Shown here piece after piece: positions 32,295-41,093 of a stretch of 64,000 nucleotides of DNA. A model generated the notes under the pieces. That model had not been told where the DNA came from, did not search any database, and was given only the letters and a program-made list of their open reading frames with translations. Source of the stretch: Sulfuricaulis sp. Its GTDB lineage: Bacteria > Pseudomonadota > Gammaproteobacteria > Acidiferrobacterales > Sulfurifustaceae. Both the position numbers and the translations under genes were made by a program. Location of the stretch: assembly GCF_024653915.1 (NCBI RefSeq), contig NZ_JANLGY010000005.1, forward strand, positions 62,001 through 126,000. Reading direction: 5' to 3'. Within the stretch, counting starts at the first letter, position 1, and each line of letters starts with the position of its first letter.

Positions 32295-32711
32295 TTGGCA
32301 AGTAATGAAGCGCGGGCCCACTTCACCTTGGCGGGCTATCATTTTAATCCCGACCACGTGACACAGTATCTTGGTATACAGCCCACCTCGATCGATGCTT
32401 CCGGTGCCAACAGTCAGCTTAACAAGCCGGCGCTGAGTTCATGGGAGTTGTCGACCAAGACCGCCACCGATGATATCGACGTTTATAAATTGACGGACGA
32501 GCTGATCAAGAAACTCGAGCCGGTCAAGGACAAGATCCTGGAAATCTGTAAAAGCCATAACCTGTCGCCGAGGATCGGCGTGGTCCTGGTACTATCGGTA
32601 GATAAGAATGAAGCCGTACCCGATGTCGGTTTCGGTGCCAGAACGATCCGCTTTCTGGCAGATATTGGCGCGTTTATTAACGTGGAGTATCAGCTGTCTC
32701 AGCGTGTTTAA
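32295..32711 (+). CDS. DUF4279-like protein
   Basis: A 138-residue product from TTG 32295 (GAGGGTAAAATT upstream). The sequence ARAHFTLAGYHFNPDHVTQY, then LGIQPT and SSWELSTK, followed by the second half GVVLVLSVDKNEAVPDVGF, matches the DUF4279 pattern of a strand-rich fold with a WxLST segment. Its function is unknown. It lies 180 bases from the palindromic element in an AT-rich accessory stretch. Confidence 0.65.
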   Translation: MASNEARAHFTLAGYHFNPDHVTQYLGIQPTSIDASGANSQLNKPALSSWELSTKTATDDIDVYKLTDELIKKLEPVKDKILEICKSHNLSPRIGVVLVLSVDKNEAVPDVGFGARTIRFLADIGAFINVEYQLSQRV

Positions 32712-32799
32712 GCTTTAATTCAAGTATCTGTAGCTGCTTCCTTCCGCCAACCCTCGGGACGGGTCTACCTGGTCTGGTTGTGTCTGGTTTTTTAAACCT

Positions 32800-32828
32800 C
32801 AAAAAAATACACGCTCTATCGAGCGTGC
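32800..32828 (-). terminator. Terminator for the 55-aa gene (minus strand)
   Basis: A 7-bp stem CACGCTC/GAGCGTG (32810-32816, 32821-32827) with loop TATC. On the minus strand it is followed by a run of T (32800-32806 are A on plus). It lies 64 bases after the small gene's stop. Confidence 0.7.
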
Positions 32829-32891
32829 ATGGTACAAAATACTTTACCTTGAGTCGCCGCCTGTCCTTGTGGGACCGCGCGGCTGACTGTC

Positions 32892-33059
32892 TCAGGGCTT
32901 CTTAGGTGTTTTGTAGGGTACTTCTTTCTGGAAATTTTTCCAGGTGGTCTCATAGCCAACAAAAAACTTGCCCGGGGTGATTTCTTTCTGGGTCGTTGTT
33001 ACAAACTCGGTTTTGCCGGCTGGGACCTTAGGTCTGGTAAATACTGGCTTTTCACTCAT
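32892..33059 (-). CDS. Small conserved-looking protein, 55 aa
   Basis: ATG at 33059 is preceded by GAGGAGC at a good distance, and the frame encodes MSEKPVFTRPKVPAGKTEF, then VTTTQKEITPGKFFVGYETT and ending YKTPKKP. It is basic, proline- and lysine-rich, with no membrane helix. A terminator follows its stop. The strong start signal, terminator and clean composition support a real gene. The family is unknown. It is read in the same direction as the HIT gene, 48 bases downstream. Confidence 0.65.
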   Translation of the reverse strand: MSEKPVFTRPKVPAGKTEFVTTTQKEITPGKFFVGYETTWKNFQKEVPYKTPKKP

Positions 33060-33107
33060 GATCAGTGCTCCTCAACGGTTAAAACAAAACTGACGAAATT
33101 ATACTCT

Positions 33108-33518
33108 CTATCGCGTGTAATGTGCATTCCTGGTAATCACATGTCGCACGCCTCCCTGCGGATTTTCGACATCACCTTTGTAGCGGGGAATGATATGTAT
33201 ATGGACATGAAAAATACTTTGCCCGGCCGCCGGCCCCACGTTAACCCCGATATTGTAACCGTCCGGGTTAAATTCCCCGTCGATGCGCTTTTTCTCCTCA
33301 TTGATAAGGTCCATACAGGCCGCCACCTCGGCCTGCGTCAGGTCGAAAAAGCTCGCGACATGCCGCTTCGGGATGACCAGGGTATGGCCCGGACTGACCG
33401 CATAGGTGTCACGGGCACTGTATGCGAGCTCATGCACCAGTGACACGCCTCGTGGGTCTTTGCAAAACAGGCACAGGTTGTTGGGGTCGCGCCTTTTTTC
33501 TGGCTTTATTTCTGACAC
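33108..33518 (-). CDS. HIT-family nucleotide hydrolase/transferase
   Basis: A 136-residue protein starting at GTG 33518, with the histidine triad HVHIHIIP (about 106-113) and the GHTLVIPKRHV segment. The first Cys pair (CLFC) is that of zinc-containing HIT proteins. HIT enzymes cleave or transfer nucleoside phosphoramidates, APS or dinucleotide polyphosphates. Proximity to apr/sat makes adenylyl sulfate or AMP derivatives a plausible substrate, which is inference only. It is the last of four minus-strand genes after aprA. Confidence 0.88.
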   Translation of the reverse strand: MSEIKPEKRRDPNNLCLFCKDPRGVSLVHELAYSARDTYAVSPGHTLVIPKRHVASFFDLTQAEVAACMDLINEEKKRIDGEFNPDGYNIGVNVGPAAGQSIFHVHIHIIPRYKGDVENPQGGVRHVITRNAHYTR

Positions 33519-33596
33519 TAAACTTCAAACCTCTGATCTAATTTTCTCTTCTTACCAAACACTGCAGTCGAAAAACGCCGCGACGCGCATGATTTG

Positions 33597-34619
33597 CTAC
33601 GCGGCGGCCGAAGTTCCCGCCAGTTTACGTGCCTGATTCATCTTCGCCTCGCAGTGCTTTACACAAAGTGGCTGCAATGCGTGCGGGAAGCACTCCAGGA
33701 TCAACTCAAATTCATCGGCAACATCCTGTGCAAGCACGGCATCCTTTGTTAACTCCACCAGAACATTTTGTGCCGTCGCCTTGTTCACGCGAATGATGAC
33801 CGCCAGGTGAAAAGGTAATTGCTGCTCCATACTGACGGTTAAGGCCTTTTCATATGAATGAATCGCCTCTTTGATGCGCTCAGGGTTTTCTTCCGACTCG
33901 CCGAGGTGGTGTAAAACGGCGCCACGGTTATTATGTGTAGCGGTTAACTCAAATGCATAATTATCCGCATCAAGCAGTGCCAGCGCATTTTTATAGGCAA
34001 CAACAGCCTTGTGCAACGTACGGTTACCCTTGAGCAGGAGCCCGTAGGAATGCAACGCGGCACCCAGTTGATGCATGACCAATGACCATTTTTCCGGGGT
34101 TTCTTTTCTTGAATACACTAGTAACGCCGCGGTGTAGGCATCGACCGCCGTATTCAGTAATTTTGCATTCGCCTCTTGTCGGCCCAATGCCTGCAATGCA
34201 GTTCCTAAATTGGCTTGTGTCTCGGCCCATTCAGACGGAGATGCATCCTGGCTGACAAGATCCAGTGCTTTCTCGAATGACGCAATTGACTGACCATAAA
34301 GATCGGCATCCCTGCGAATTTGTGCGAGCGTGGCCAGCACATTGCCCAAGTTATTCAGGAGAGTTGCACGAACCAGACCATCGTTTTCTGTTGTTAACGC
34401 CGATTCAAACGCAGCCTGTGCTGATTCCAGTATATTCGTGCTGAAACGATGCAACTCATAATTTCCCCGTGTATGAAGAAATTTATCCGCAATCGTTACC
34501 TGTGTATCCGGCATTGCCGCTGTTGCCGCTTCATCGCTCAACAAATGCAGCGAATCAGCGATGGCACGCTCCAGGGCCCTGTTGACCGGGTATAAAATGT
34601 AATTGGTCGAGTATTTCAT
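33597..34619 (-). CDS. TPR-repeat protein
   Basis: A 340-residue all-helical protein with several TPR-like repeats (for example ATLLNNLGNVLATLAQIRRD and ATHNNRGAVLHHLGESEENP), spaced about 45-50 residues as in extended TPR families. No signal peptide or enzyme motif is visible, so it is probably a cytoplasmic scaffold. Its ATG overlaps the stop of the SlyD-like gene by 4 bases, so the two are translationally coupled. Confidence 0.75.
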   Translation of the reverse strand: MKYSTNYILYPVNRALERAIADSLHLLSDEAATAAMPDTQVTIADKFLHTRGNYELHRFSTNILESAQAAFESALTTENDGLVRATLLNNLGNVLATLAQIRRDADLYGQSIASFEKALDLVSQDASPSEWAETQANLGTALQALGRQEANAKLLNTAVDAYTAALLVYSRKETPEKWSLVMHQLGAALHSYGLLLKGNRTLHKAVVAYKNALALLDADNYAFELTATHNNRGAVLHHLGESEENPERIKEAIHSYEKALTVSMEQQLPFHLAVIIRVNKATAQNVLVELTKDAVLAQDVADEFELILECFPHALQPLCVKHCEAKMNQARKLAGTSAAA

Positions 34620-35125
34620 TGCGCGCGCGCAAGTATTTCATTCAAATCAGGATTTGCGTCGACCGCGCCACCATGTTCGATTTCTTCATCGGTAGCGTCA
34701 CGTATGGACAACACTTCCAACACGAAAGTGATTTCTCTGCCGCAAAGAGGGTTATTACCATCAACAGTTAGGGTCTTGTCATCGAACCGGGTCACAATAA
34801 AACTCTTCATCTCACCTTTATCATTTTCCATGGTGATGGTCATACCAATCTCCCGGTATTCCTCCGGGACATTTTCGATTCGATCGGTAAATACCAGTGA
34901 TTCATCTCTTTCGCCGTATAACAGTGTCGTGTCTATGGGCACTTCGATGATGTCACCGACTTTTTTACCATACAGTTCCTTGGTCACTGCATCTGACATG
35001 ACATCATTGACGCCATGCACATAAGCCAACGGATACTCTACAGTAACCAGGACGTCACCGGTCTTGTTATCGATGACCTTGTAATTTAATTCAACGAACT
35101 TATTGTCTTCAATCGAATCTGACAT
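34616..35125 (-). CDS. SlyD-like FKBP-type peptidyl-prolyl isomerase
   Basis: Start at ATG 35125. The 169-residue product has the FKBP strands (FVELNYKVIDNKTGDVL, PLAYVHGVNDVM, GKKVGDIIEVPI), an insert-in-flap domain (from about residue 70), and the closing VDGNNPLCGREITFVLEVLS typical of SlyD. The C-terminal His-rich tail of E. coli SlyD is missing. It acts as a folding chaperone/isomerase. The overlap with the TPR gene suggests they serve one complex. Confidence 0.87.
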   Translation of the reverse strand: MSDSIEDNKFVELNYKVIDNKTGDVLVTVEYPLAYVHGVNDVMSDAVTKELYGKKVGDIIEVPIDTTLLYGERDESLVFTDRIENVPEEYREIGMTITMENDKGEMKSFIVTRFDDKTLTVDGNNPLCGREITFVLEVLSIRDATDEEIEHGGAVDANPDLNEILARAQ

Positions 35126-35140
35126 ATCGAGCAACCTATC

Positions 35141-35491
35141 TTAAAACAACGTGGCGCCAAAAACTCTTACCTTTTCTTTCTCATAACCCAACACCAGCCT
35201 GCCGAGCCATTCGCCGTTATTTTTTTTGTTTATTACTTTATATAAAACAGTGATGTATTCGCCACGGCGGATCATGCCAAGATATTGATAATTATCTGAC
35301 AGGTTTTTGGCCAAGTCGCTTCTCGCAAACTGCTTACCCAGTTCGACTTCGTTGGCTCCCTTAATAAACGAAGACGAAAAATTTCGGGTGAACGCACCGT
35401 AGTTTCCTTCATTCGAGTATTTGATGAGATCAGCCCACATCGGATTGGCTATCGCTAATATCTCCTCATCGGTTTTTTCAAGAATGTTCAT
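35141..35491 (-). CDS. Hypothetical NTF2-like protein next to aprA
   Basis: A 116-residue protein with an N-terminal helix (EEILAIANPMWADLIKYS), a second helix, and a C-terminal sheet (YLGMIRRGEYITVLYKVI, then WLGRLVLGYEKEKVRVFGAT), a layout that recalls the NTF2/SnoaL fold. No catalytic residues can be named. It is separated from aprA by a terminator (35530-35564), and the SlyD-like gene follows after 15 bases, so it probably heads the downstream four-gene group. Confidence 0.6.
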   Translation of the reverse strand: MNILEKTDEEILAIANPMWADLIKYSNEGNYGAFTRNFSSSFIKGANEVELGKQFARSDLAKNLSDNYQYLGMIRRGEYITVLYKVINKKNNGEWLGRLVLGYEKEKVRVFGATLF

Positions 35492-35529
35492 AACAAGATC
35501 TCACTTACACAGCTCTCATCGGATAGAAA

Positions 35530-35564
35530 AAAAAGGACCAACACATTACATGTCGGTCCTTTTT
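35530..35564 (-). terminator. Terminator after aprA (minus strand)
   Basis: AAAAAGGACC (35530-35539) pairs with GGTCCTTTTT (35555-35564), extended by ACA/TGT in the inner part. T and A tracts flank both sides. It ends the sat-apr transcript before the next group of genes. Confidence 0.85.
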
Positions 35565-35610
35565 CTCGCAAACATAGTACCTGGCTTGTAAAAGCCAAGT
35601 CCTTATTTGC

Positions 35611-37518
35611 TTAGTGGTGGCCTTCTGCCTTCAGCTTAGCCAGGTCTTTGTCCTCGAGATCACCTACCAAGTGATACAGCGGAGCTTTCTCCATAGTGTA
35701 CTCACCAGTCTTCGGATCACGACGAGATACTGTCAGCACGTGCCAGTTCTTATCGTCCAGCTTCATGGCGTCACCGCGGTAGTAGTAGCCCGGCCAACGA
35801 GTCTCCTTGCGGAACAAGGTATGGTGGAACACGGCTTCAGAAGTCAGGAAGCGATGCTTCAGTTCCCATGCACGCAACAGCTCATGGATATCGGAAGCAG
35901 CCACTTTATCCAGGTCTTGACCCAGACTCGCCATCTTCTTAAGACCGATGCTCAGCAGCTTGTCGTTGGTCATGTAGTTCACACCGAAACCACCACAGTA
36001 CTCATCCATCAGCTTCTGCAAGCGGTCCAGGCCTTGTCTCGGGTTAATGAAGTTCGGATTCACCGAACCCGCAACGACTTCGTTGCTATAAACCTGATAG
36101 GTTTCCAGCGGCTTGTAAATATCCTCCTTACGCTTCTGAATCTGTTCATCAGAAACACGGATACCTTCAGCCTTGCCATCATCGATGTACTTACAGGCAG
36201 CCTTGGCAGCCAGACGACCTTCCGTGAAGGAACCGGATGAGAATGCATGTGGTGTACCACCTGCAGCGTCACCGCAACCGAACAGACCTTCAACGGTCGT
36301 CATGCGGTTGTAGCCCCAGAAGTATTCCGGCGGAGAGAGGTCTTCCGGTCCTGATACCCATGCACCGCAACCGGTCGCATGTGAACCCATCACATAAGGC
36401 TCAGACGTCGTCAGTTCGGGGTTTTCATATTTCGGATCAACGTCAGTCGCTGCCCACAGTACGGCCTGACCCACGGTCATACCGAGGAAGTTGTGCCAGC
36501 CGATCTCTTCCAGATGCGGATCCTGGAAGGCTTCCATCGTCACCATGTAAATCGGACCACGACCGGCATTCACCTCGTTGATAATCGCGTGGTTACGCAG
36601 ACAGGTCGGAATCGGGCGGTGAGTGCTGTGAGAAACTTCCGGGTCCAGATATTCCTTGCCTACCATCTTCTGCAGCTCAGGGAACCACTTGGACTCGTAC
36701 TCTTCGCCATAGGCGTTCTGGGTGTAAGTCTTCAGATGCAGGAAGTAGGCGCCGACCGGGCCGTAACCATCTTTGAAACGGGCCAGTACGATACGGTTTT
36801 CCATTTGCGTCATTTTCGCGCCTGCGCCGATCATCAGACCGTAAGCAGAACCCGATGACCACGGTGCGTACCATACACGACCTGCACCTTCACCCACGGA
36901 ACGCGGCTTGAAGATGTTGGAGGCACCACCGGCACCACAGATAACCGTCTTGGCCTTGAATACGTGGTAGTTACCGGTGCGTACGTTAAAACCAACGGCA
37001 CCCGCTACGCGGTTTTCCTTGGATTCGTCCATCAACAGATGGGTAACACATACGCGGTTATATACCTTGTCAGCTGACTTCTTGGCAGCTTCGGCCACAA
37101 GTGGCTTGTAGGATTCACCGTGAATCATGATCTGCCAGCGACCTTCACGCAGATACGCGCCGGTCTTCTGGTTACGCATGATAGGCATGCCCCATTCTTC
37201 GAACTGGTGAACCGCCGAGTCAACGTGACGTGCCATGTCGAATGCCAGGTCTTCACGCACCATACCCATCAGATCGATACGCGCATAACGTACGTGATCT
37301 TCTGGTTTGTTCTCACCGAAGCGAGTACCCATGTAACAGTTGATCGCGTACAGACCCTGGGCTACCGCACCAGAACGGTCAATGTTGGCTTTTTCTGCAA
37401 TAATAATCTTCTTGTTCTTGCCCCAATATCTGGCTTCGAACGCAGCACCGGTACCACCAAGGCCCGCACCGGCAACGAGGATATCGATATTGTCTTCAAT
37501 AATAGTCTTGTAGCCCAT
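35611..37518 (-). CDS. aprA: Adenylylsulfate reductase subunit alpha AprA
   Basis: A 635-residue flavoprotein with the FAD-binding start DILVAGAGLGGTGAAFEARY (about 12-31) and the RSGAVAQGLYAINCYMG segment, then the family blocks GCGDAAGGTPHAFSSGSF and LRAWELKHRF. It interconverts APS with sulfite and AMP. Here, with Sat and AprM, it most likely runs in the oxidative direction, sulfite to APS. The codon use and GC are lower than in the flanking sat gene. It overlaps the aprB stop by one base. Confidence 0.96.
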   Translation of the reverse strand: MGYKTIIEDNIDILVAGAGLGGTGAAFEARYWGKNKKIIIAEKANIDRSGAVAQGLYAINCYMGTRFGENKPEDHVRYARIDLMGMVREDLAFDMARHVDSAVHQFEEWGMPIMRNQKTGAYLREGRWQIMIHGESYKPLVAEAAKKSADKVYNRVCVTHLLMDESKENRVAGAVGFNVRTGNYHVFKAKTVICGAGGASNIFKPRSVGEGAGRVWYAPWSSGSAYGLMIGAGAKMTQMENRIVLARFKDGYGPVGAYFLHLKTYTQNAYGEEYESKWFPELQKMVGKEYLDPEVSHSTHRPIPTCLRNHAIINEVNAGRGPIYMVTMEAFQDPHLEEIGWHNFLGMTVGQAVLWAATDVDPKYENPELTTSEPYVMGSHATGCGAWVSGPEDLSPPEYFWGYNRMTTVEGLFGCGDAAGGTPHAFSSGSFTEGRLAAKAACKYIDDGKAEGIRVSDEQIQKRKEDIYKPLETYQVYSNEVVAGSVNPNFINPRQGLDRLQKLMDEYCGGFGVNYMTNDKLLSIGLKKMASLGQDLDKVAASDIHELLRAWELKHRFLTSEAVFHHTLFRKETRWPGYYYRGDAMKLDDKNWHVLTVSRRDPKTGEYTMEKAPLYHLVGDLEDKDLAKLKAEGHH

Positions 37519-38000
37519 TAGTAGTACACCCCTTCTTTAAGTGACAAGCCATTCGATTCCAGGGTATGCAAACCACCTTCATCCATGCGGATATACTTAG
37601 GCTCGTTAAACAATAGTTCGCCGTCGCGCATTTCCTTGCTTGGAGCAGATATCTCCGAAAATTTTGGATAGGCCGAACCCCACGGCTTTGTCGTGATAGG
37701 CGCCAACAGCTCCATATCTTTTTTACCGTTACGGAACTTGATGCGCCAGGCGATCGTGCCTTTTTCCTCATCGCGGTGCACACGCACCGAGTGACCCAGT
37801 GGCGCGAAGTCGGCATAGCCGCGCACGTCAATGGCGTGGTGCGGGCAGGCCTTTACGCAGGAATAGCATTCCCAGCACATGCTGGGCTCGATGTTGTAGG
37901 CGCGACGAAGTGATTTGTCGATGTGCATGATGTCTGACGGGCAGATATCTACGCACTGCCCGCAACCATCGCAACGAGTCATATATACGAATGTTGGCAT
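37518..38000 (-). CDS. aprB: Adenylylsulfate reductase subunit beta AprB
   Basis: A 160-residue ferredoxin-type subunit with two [4Fe-4S] motifs, CDGCGQCVDICP (about 10-21) and CWECYSCVKACP (about 42-53), then the AprB-specific tail that wraps AprA. It takes electrons from the AprA flavin. It lies between aprM and aprA and its stop overlaps the aprA start. Confidence 0.96.
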   Translation of the reverse strand: MPTFVYMTRCDGCGQCVDICPSDIMHIDKSLRRAYNIEPSMCWECYSCVKACPHHAIDVRGYADFAPLGHSVRVHRDEEKGTIAWRIKFRNGKKDMELLAPITTKPWGSAYPKFSEISAPSKEMRDGELLFNEPKYIRMDEGGLHTLESNGLSLKEGVYY

Positions 38001-38039
38001 TGTGATTTCTCTCTACTTGGGTAATGGTGAATTAAGCGC

Positions 38040-38891
38040 TTAGTAGTGCTTCGCGGGCTCGCGCCGGATTCCGGGCCCCATGTTGGGCGGATTCTTGCCC
38101 ATGTACATCGGGATGTCCGGAAATAGTTTATGTACTTCGGGGCTCGACAGATCGTATTCGGGCGGCAAACCTTCCCGCGAGCCATCGGCAACGGTCACAC
38201 GCCTCTGGAAAGCAGCAGCAGGCTTGAAGAACATGTGCGCGAACTTGGACCAGTACACGCCACCGAACAGGACGACGCCGGAGGCAGCGAACAGAATCAG
38301 GAACAGGGTTGACCAGCCGGCGATGCCCTTGCTCTGGGTATAGGACCAGATCAAAGCGAAGGTGGCGGTCGCGAGCAGGGAAAGGATAAACAGATCGGCA
38401 CGTTCCACGCGGTACCAGGGAACACCTTCAGCCGAGACATCCACACGGATAGAGAACCAGAACCAGTACCCACCCACGGCGAGCATGGCGGCGCCAATAT
38501 GCCAGAGTTGCGGCAGGATGGTGGGTGCCGGTGTCGCCGGAGTCGGGTAAGCGAAAATGAGGATCGCAGTCGTGGCAACCAAAATAACGGTGCCCCACAT
38601 GATCAGCAGGTGGGAAAGCCGGCGTTTTACATTTTTGAATTCGCCAGAGGTCGCCACTTCGACCACCAACACCTTGGTGGCAATGGCGATTTTTTCACCC
38701 GCACCGACTTCACGCTTGGCGTTCTTCTTGGCTTTTTCCGCATTCAGGAAAAAGTACTTCGCGCTCTTCTTGTGTATCATGTCGAGTATGGTTCCGATGA
38801 CCACAAACGCGACCATCAAAACGATATACCCTTGCATGACGGCAACGGGTATTTGTGCTGAAAGTTCGGCAAAGGGATTGCTCATGAACAT
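38040..38891 (-). CDS. aprM: AprM, membrane anchor of APS reductase
   Basis: A 283-residue membrane protein with about five helices, including the first (about 14-37), one at about 93-112 (LLIMWGTVILVATTAILIFA), and three more by residue 225. There is no heme- or cluster-binding cysteine motif. Purple sulfur bacteria and relatives use AprM in place of the QmoABC complex to couple AprAB to the quinone pool. It lies directly upstream of aprB in the same transcript. Confidence 0.88.
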   Translation of the reverse strand: MFMSNPFAELSAQIPVAVMQGYIVLMVAFVVIGTILDMIHKKSAKYFFLNAEKAKKNAKREVGAGEKIAIATKVLVVEVATSGEFKNVKRRLSHLLIMWGTVILVATTAILIFAYPTPATPAPTILPQLWHIGAAMLAVGGYWFWFSIRVDVSAEGVPWYRVERADLFILSLLATATFALIWSYTQSKGIAGWSTLFLILFAASGVVLFGGVYWSKFAHMFFKPAAAFQRRVTVADGSREGLPPEYDLSSPEVHKLFPDIPMYMGKNPPNMGPGIRREPAKHY

Positions 38892-38945
38892 TTAGAATAT
38901 CCTCTTAGTCAATTAAGATTAAATTTTTGTGTCGCAAAAATTAAA

Positions 38946-40157
38946 CTACCGGGCGGAATGCCCGGAAAGCTTGACTTCAACCTTTTCGGTGAGGCCGGCG
39001 TAGTATTTCTTCAGCACGTTCGCCACTTCCGGGCGGCTGAACTCGACCGGCAGGTCCTTTCCTTCCGACAGCATGGCGCGCACCTTGGTGCCGGACAGCA
39101 GGATGCGGTCGTCCTTGGTGTGCGGGCAGGTGCGCTGCGAGGCCATGCCGCCGCACTTGTTGCACCAGAAGGTCCAGTCGATGTTCATGTTCTTGGTTTC
39201 GAGCGCTTCCTTCGGGATCTCGTCGAAGATCTTCTGCGCGTCGAACGCGCCGTAATAGTCGCCAACGCCGGCGTGGTCGCGTCCCACGATCAGGTGCGAG
39301 CAGCCGTAGTTCTGGCGGAAAAGCGCGTGCAGCAGCGCCTCGCGCGGACCGGCGTAACGCATGTCGAGCGGGTAGCCGGCCTGGATGACGGTGTTGGGGG
39401 CGAAGTAGTTTTCGACCAGCACGCTGATGGCTTCGGAGCGGACTTCGGCCGGGATATCGCCCGGTTTCAGTGCGCCGAGCAGGGAGTGAATGAGCACGCC
39501 ATCCATGGTCTCGATGGCGATCTTGGCCAGGTATTCGTGCGAACGGTGCATGGGGTTGCGGGTCTGGAAGGCGGCGACAGTGGACCAGCCGTTTTTTTTG
39601 AACATCTCGCGAGTTTCGGCCGGGGTCAGGAACTGGTCGCCGTATTCCTGCTTGAACGTGCCGGTGGACAGTACTTTCACCGTGCCGGCGAGATTGACTT
39701 CGCCCTGCTCCATCACCATCTTGACGCCCGGGTGTTCCAGGTCGGTCGTTTTGTACACCGTCATGCACTCGTGGGCTTTATCGATGGTGTATTTCTCGGA
39801 AATCTTCATCGTGGCGAGGATCTCGCCGGACTCGCTGTCCACCAAGGCCACGTCGGCGCCGGTCTGGATGCTGTCGGCGGTGGACTTGTCGGTGGAGAGG
39901 GTAATCGGGATCGGCCAGAACAGGCCGGAGGCCATCTTCATGCCGTCGCACACGCCCTGCCAGTCGGCCTTGGTCATGAAGCCGGTCAACGGAGTAAAGC
40001 CGCCGATGCCCATCATGATGACATCGCCGGTCTCGCGCGAGGTGATTTTTACTTTCGGGAGGGATTGCGCGCGCTTCTTCTCTTCGGTGAGCGCCGCGTC
40101 TTGCAGAAGCAGTGGTTTCAGTTCCCCGCCACCATGTGGATTGACCAGTTTAGACAT
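38946..40157 (-). CDS. sat: Sulfate adenylyltransferase (ATP sulfurylase), dissimilatory
   Basis: A 403-residue homo-oligomeric ATP sulfurylase with the nucleotide motifs [13 protein letters not shown] (about 198-210), [12 protein letters not shown] and the zinc site [14 protein letters not shown]. It has no APS-kinase domain. In sulfur oxidisers it converts APS and pyrophosphate to ATP and sulfate. It heads the block, 54 bases upstream of aprM, with higher GC than the apr genes. It is divergent from moaD, with about 245 bases of shared promoter region. Confidence 0.95.
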   Translation of the reverse strand: MSKLVNPHGGGELKPLLLQDAALTEEKKRAQSLPKVKITSRETGDVIMMGIGGFTPLTGFMTKADWQGVCDGMKMASGLFWPIPITLSTDKSTADSIQTGADVALVDSESGEILATMKISEKYTIDKAHECMTVYKTTDLEHPGVKMVMEQGEVNLAGTVKVLSTGTFKQEYGDQFLTPAETREMFKKNGWSTVAAFQTRNPMHRSHEYLAKIAIETMDGVLIHSLLGALKPGDIPAEVRSEAISVLVENYFAPNTVIQAGYPLDMRYAGPREALLHALFRQNYGCSHLIVGRDHAGVGDYYGAFDAQKIFDEIPKEALETKNMNIDWTFWCNKCGGMASQRTCPHTKDDRILLSGTKVRAMLSEGKDLPVEFSRPEVANVLKKYYAGLTEKVEVKLSGHSAR

Positions 40158-40403
40158 AGACCCTCTTGCCCTTTATACCGAATACGCTCGAAATTATGAT
40201 GTCCGGACGCCTGAGCCGCGAAACTCTATAGTGTTGATGCCCGCAAACCTAATTAGAATTACTGGGGCCGCTCATAAGTTTCACTTATTTACGGTGGGCG
40301 GTACTTCTATCCTTGGGTCAGGACTGCGGGAGGCCGGTTATTCTATCGCAGAATGCCACGTCGTCCAGCCTGTTGGCGGTAAATGGATAAACGAGGATTA
40401 AAG

Positions 40404-40640
40404 ATGAGCATTACAGTCAGGTTCTTTGCCAGTATTCGTGAAAAGCTGGGTAAAGACCAAGACATTATCGAAAGCAAGGGTATTTCCTGTGCCGCCGATG
40501 TCTGGAACCGTTCCGCGCAAATCCCTCTGCCGGTCAATACACTGGTGGCGGTGAACATGGAATACGCGCGTCCGGACCAACCGGTGCATGACGGCGACGA
40601 AGTGGCCTTTTTTCCGCCGGTGACGGGAGGCGCGCGTTGA
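40404..40640 (+). CDS. moaD: Molybdopterin synthase sulfur-carrier subunit MoaD
   Basis: Start at ATG 40404 (ACGAGGATTAAAG upstream). The 78-residue ubiquitin-fold protein has ITVRFFASIREKLGKD at the start and ends FFPPVTGGAR. The usual MoaD ends with exposed Gly-Gly, which becomes the thiocarboxylate; here Ala-Arg follow it. The stop overlaps the moaE start. It supplies sulfur to the molybdenum cofactor. Confidence 0.88.
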   Translation: MSITVRFFASIREKLGKDQDIIESKGISCAADVWNRSAQIPLPVNTLVAVNMEYARPDQPVHDGDEVAFFPPVTGGAR

Positions 40641-41065
40641 AAATTCTTCTGATGGAGAAGGCCTTCGACCCGTGGCAGGAAATAACCCGCCATCAGTCAG
40701 AACAGCCCGCGCTGTCCGGGAAATTCGGCGCGACGACCGTGTTTGTCGGTACGTTACGGGATTTCAATCAGGGAAACGAAGTGCAGGCGATGATGCTCGA
40801 ACATTACGCGCCCATGACAAAGAAACATCTGGAGCGCGTGGCCGAAGAAGCCTTATCCCGCTGGCCGATCGCAGACGTGCTGGTGATCCACCGTTACGGC
40901 GAACTGCGCCCGAACGACCCGATCGTGTGCGTGGCGGTGTGGGCAGCGCACCGGGATGCCGCGTTCGCCGCCTGCCGCCATGTGATCGACGAGCTTAAAG
41001 CGCGCGCGCCGTTCTGGAAGCAGGAATTGACACAAAAGGGACGGCGCTGGGTGGCGCCGGAATAA
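40637..41065 (+). CDS. moaE: Molybdopterin synthase catalytic subunit MoaE
   Basis: A 142-residue product from TTG 40637, which has GGGAGG at a good distance; ATG 40652 is an alternative. Motifs: GATTVFVGTLRDFNQGNEV (about 30-48), MMLEHYAPMTKKHLE, HRYGELRPNDPIVCVAV, and the C-terminal FWKQELTQKGRRWV with the catalytic lysine region. It forms the molybdopterin synthase with MoaD, to which it is coupled by a 4-base overlap. Confidence 0.93.
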   Translation: MKILLMEKAFDPWQEITRHQSEQPALSGKFGATTVFVGTLRDFNQGNEVQAMMLEHYAPMTKKHLERVAEEALSRWPIADVLVIHRYGELRPNDPIVCVAVWAAHRDAAFAACRHVIDELKARAPFWKQELTQKGRRWVAPE

Positions 41066-41093
41066 ATCAGTAATAGCGCGCGGTGAGGCGAGG

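Noticed and set aside
38958-40199. A 413-codon plus-strand frame over sat
   Set aside because: It is antisense to a complete ATP sulfurylase gene and has no recognisable domain.
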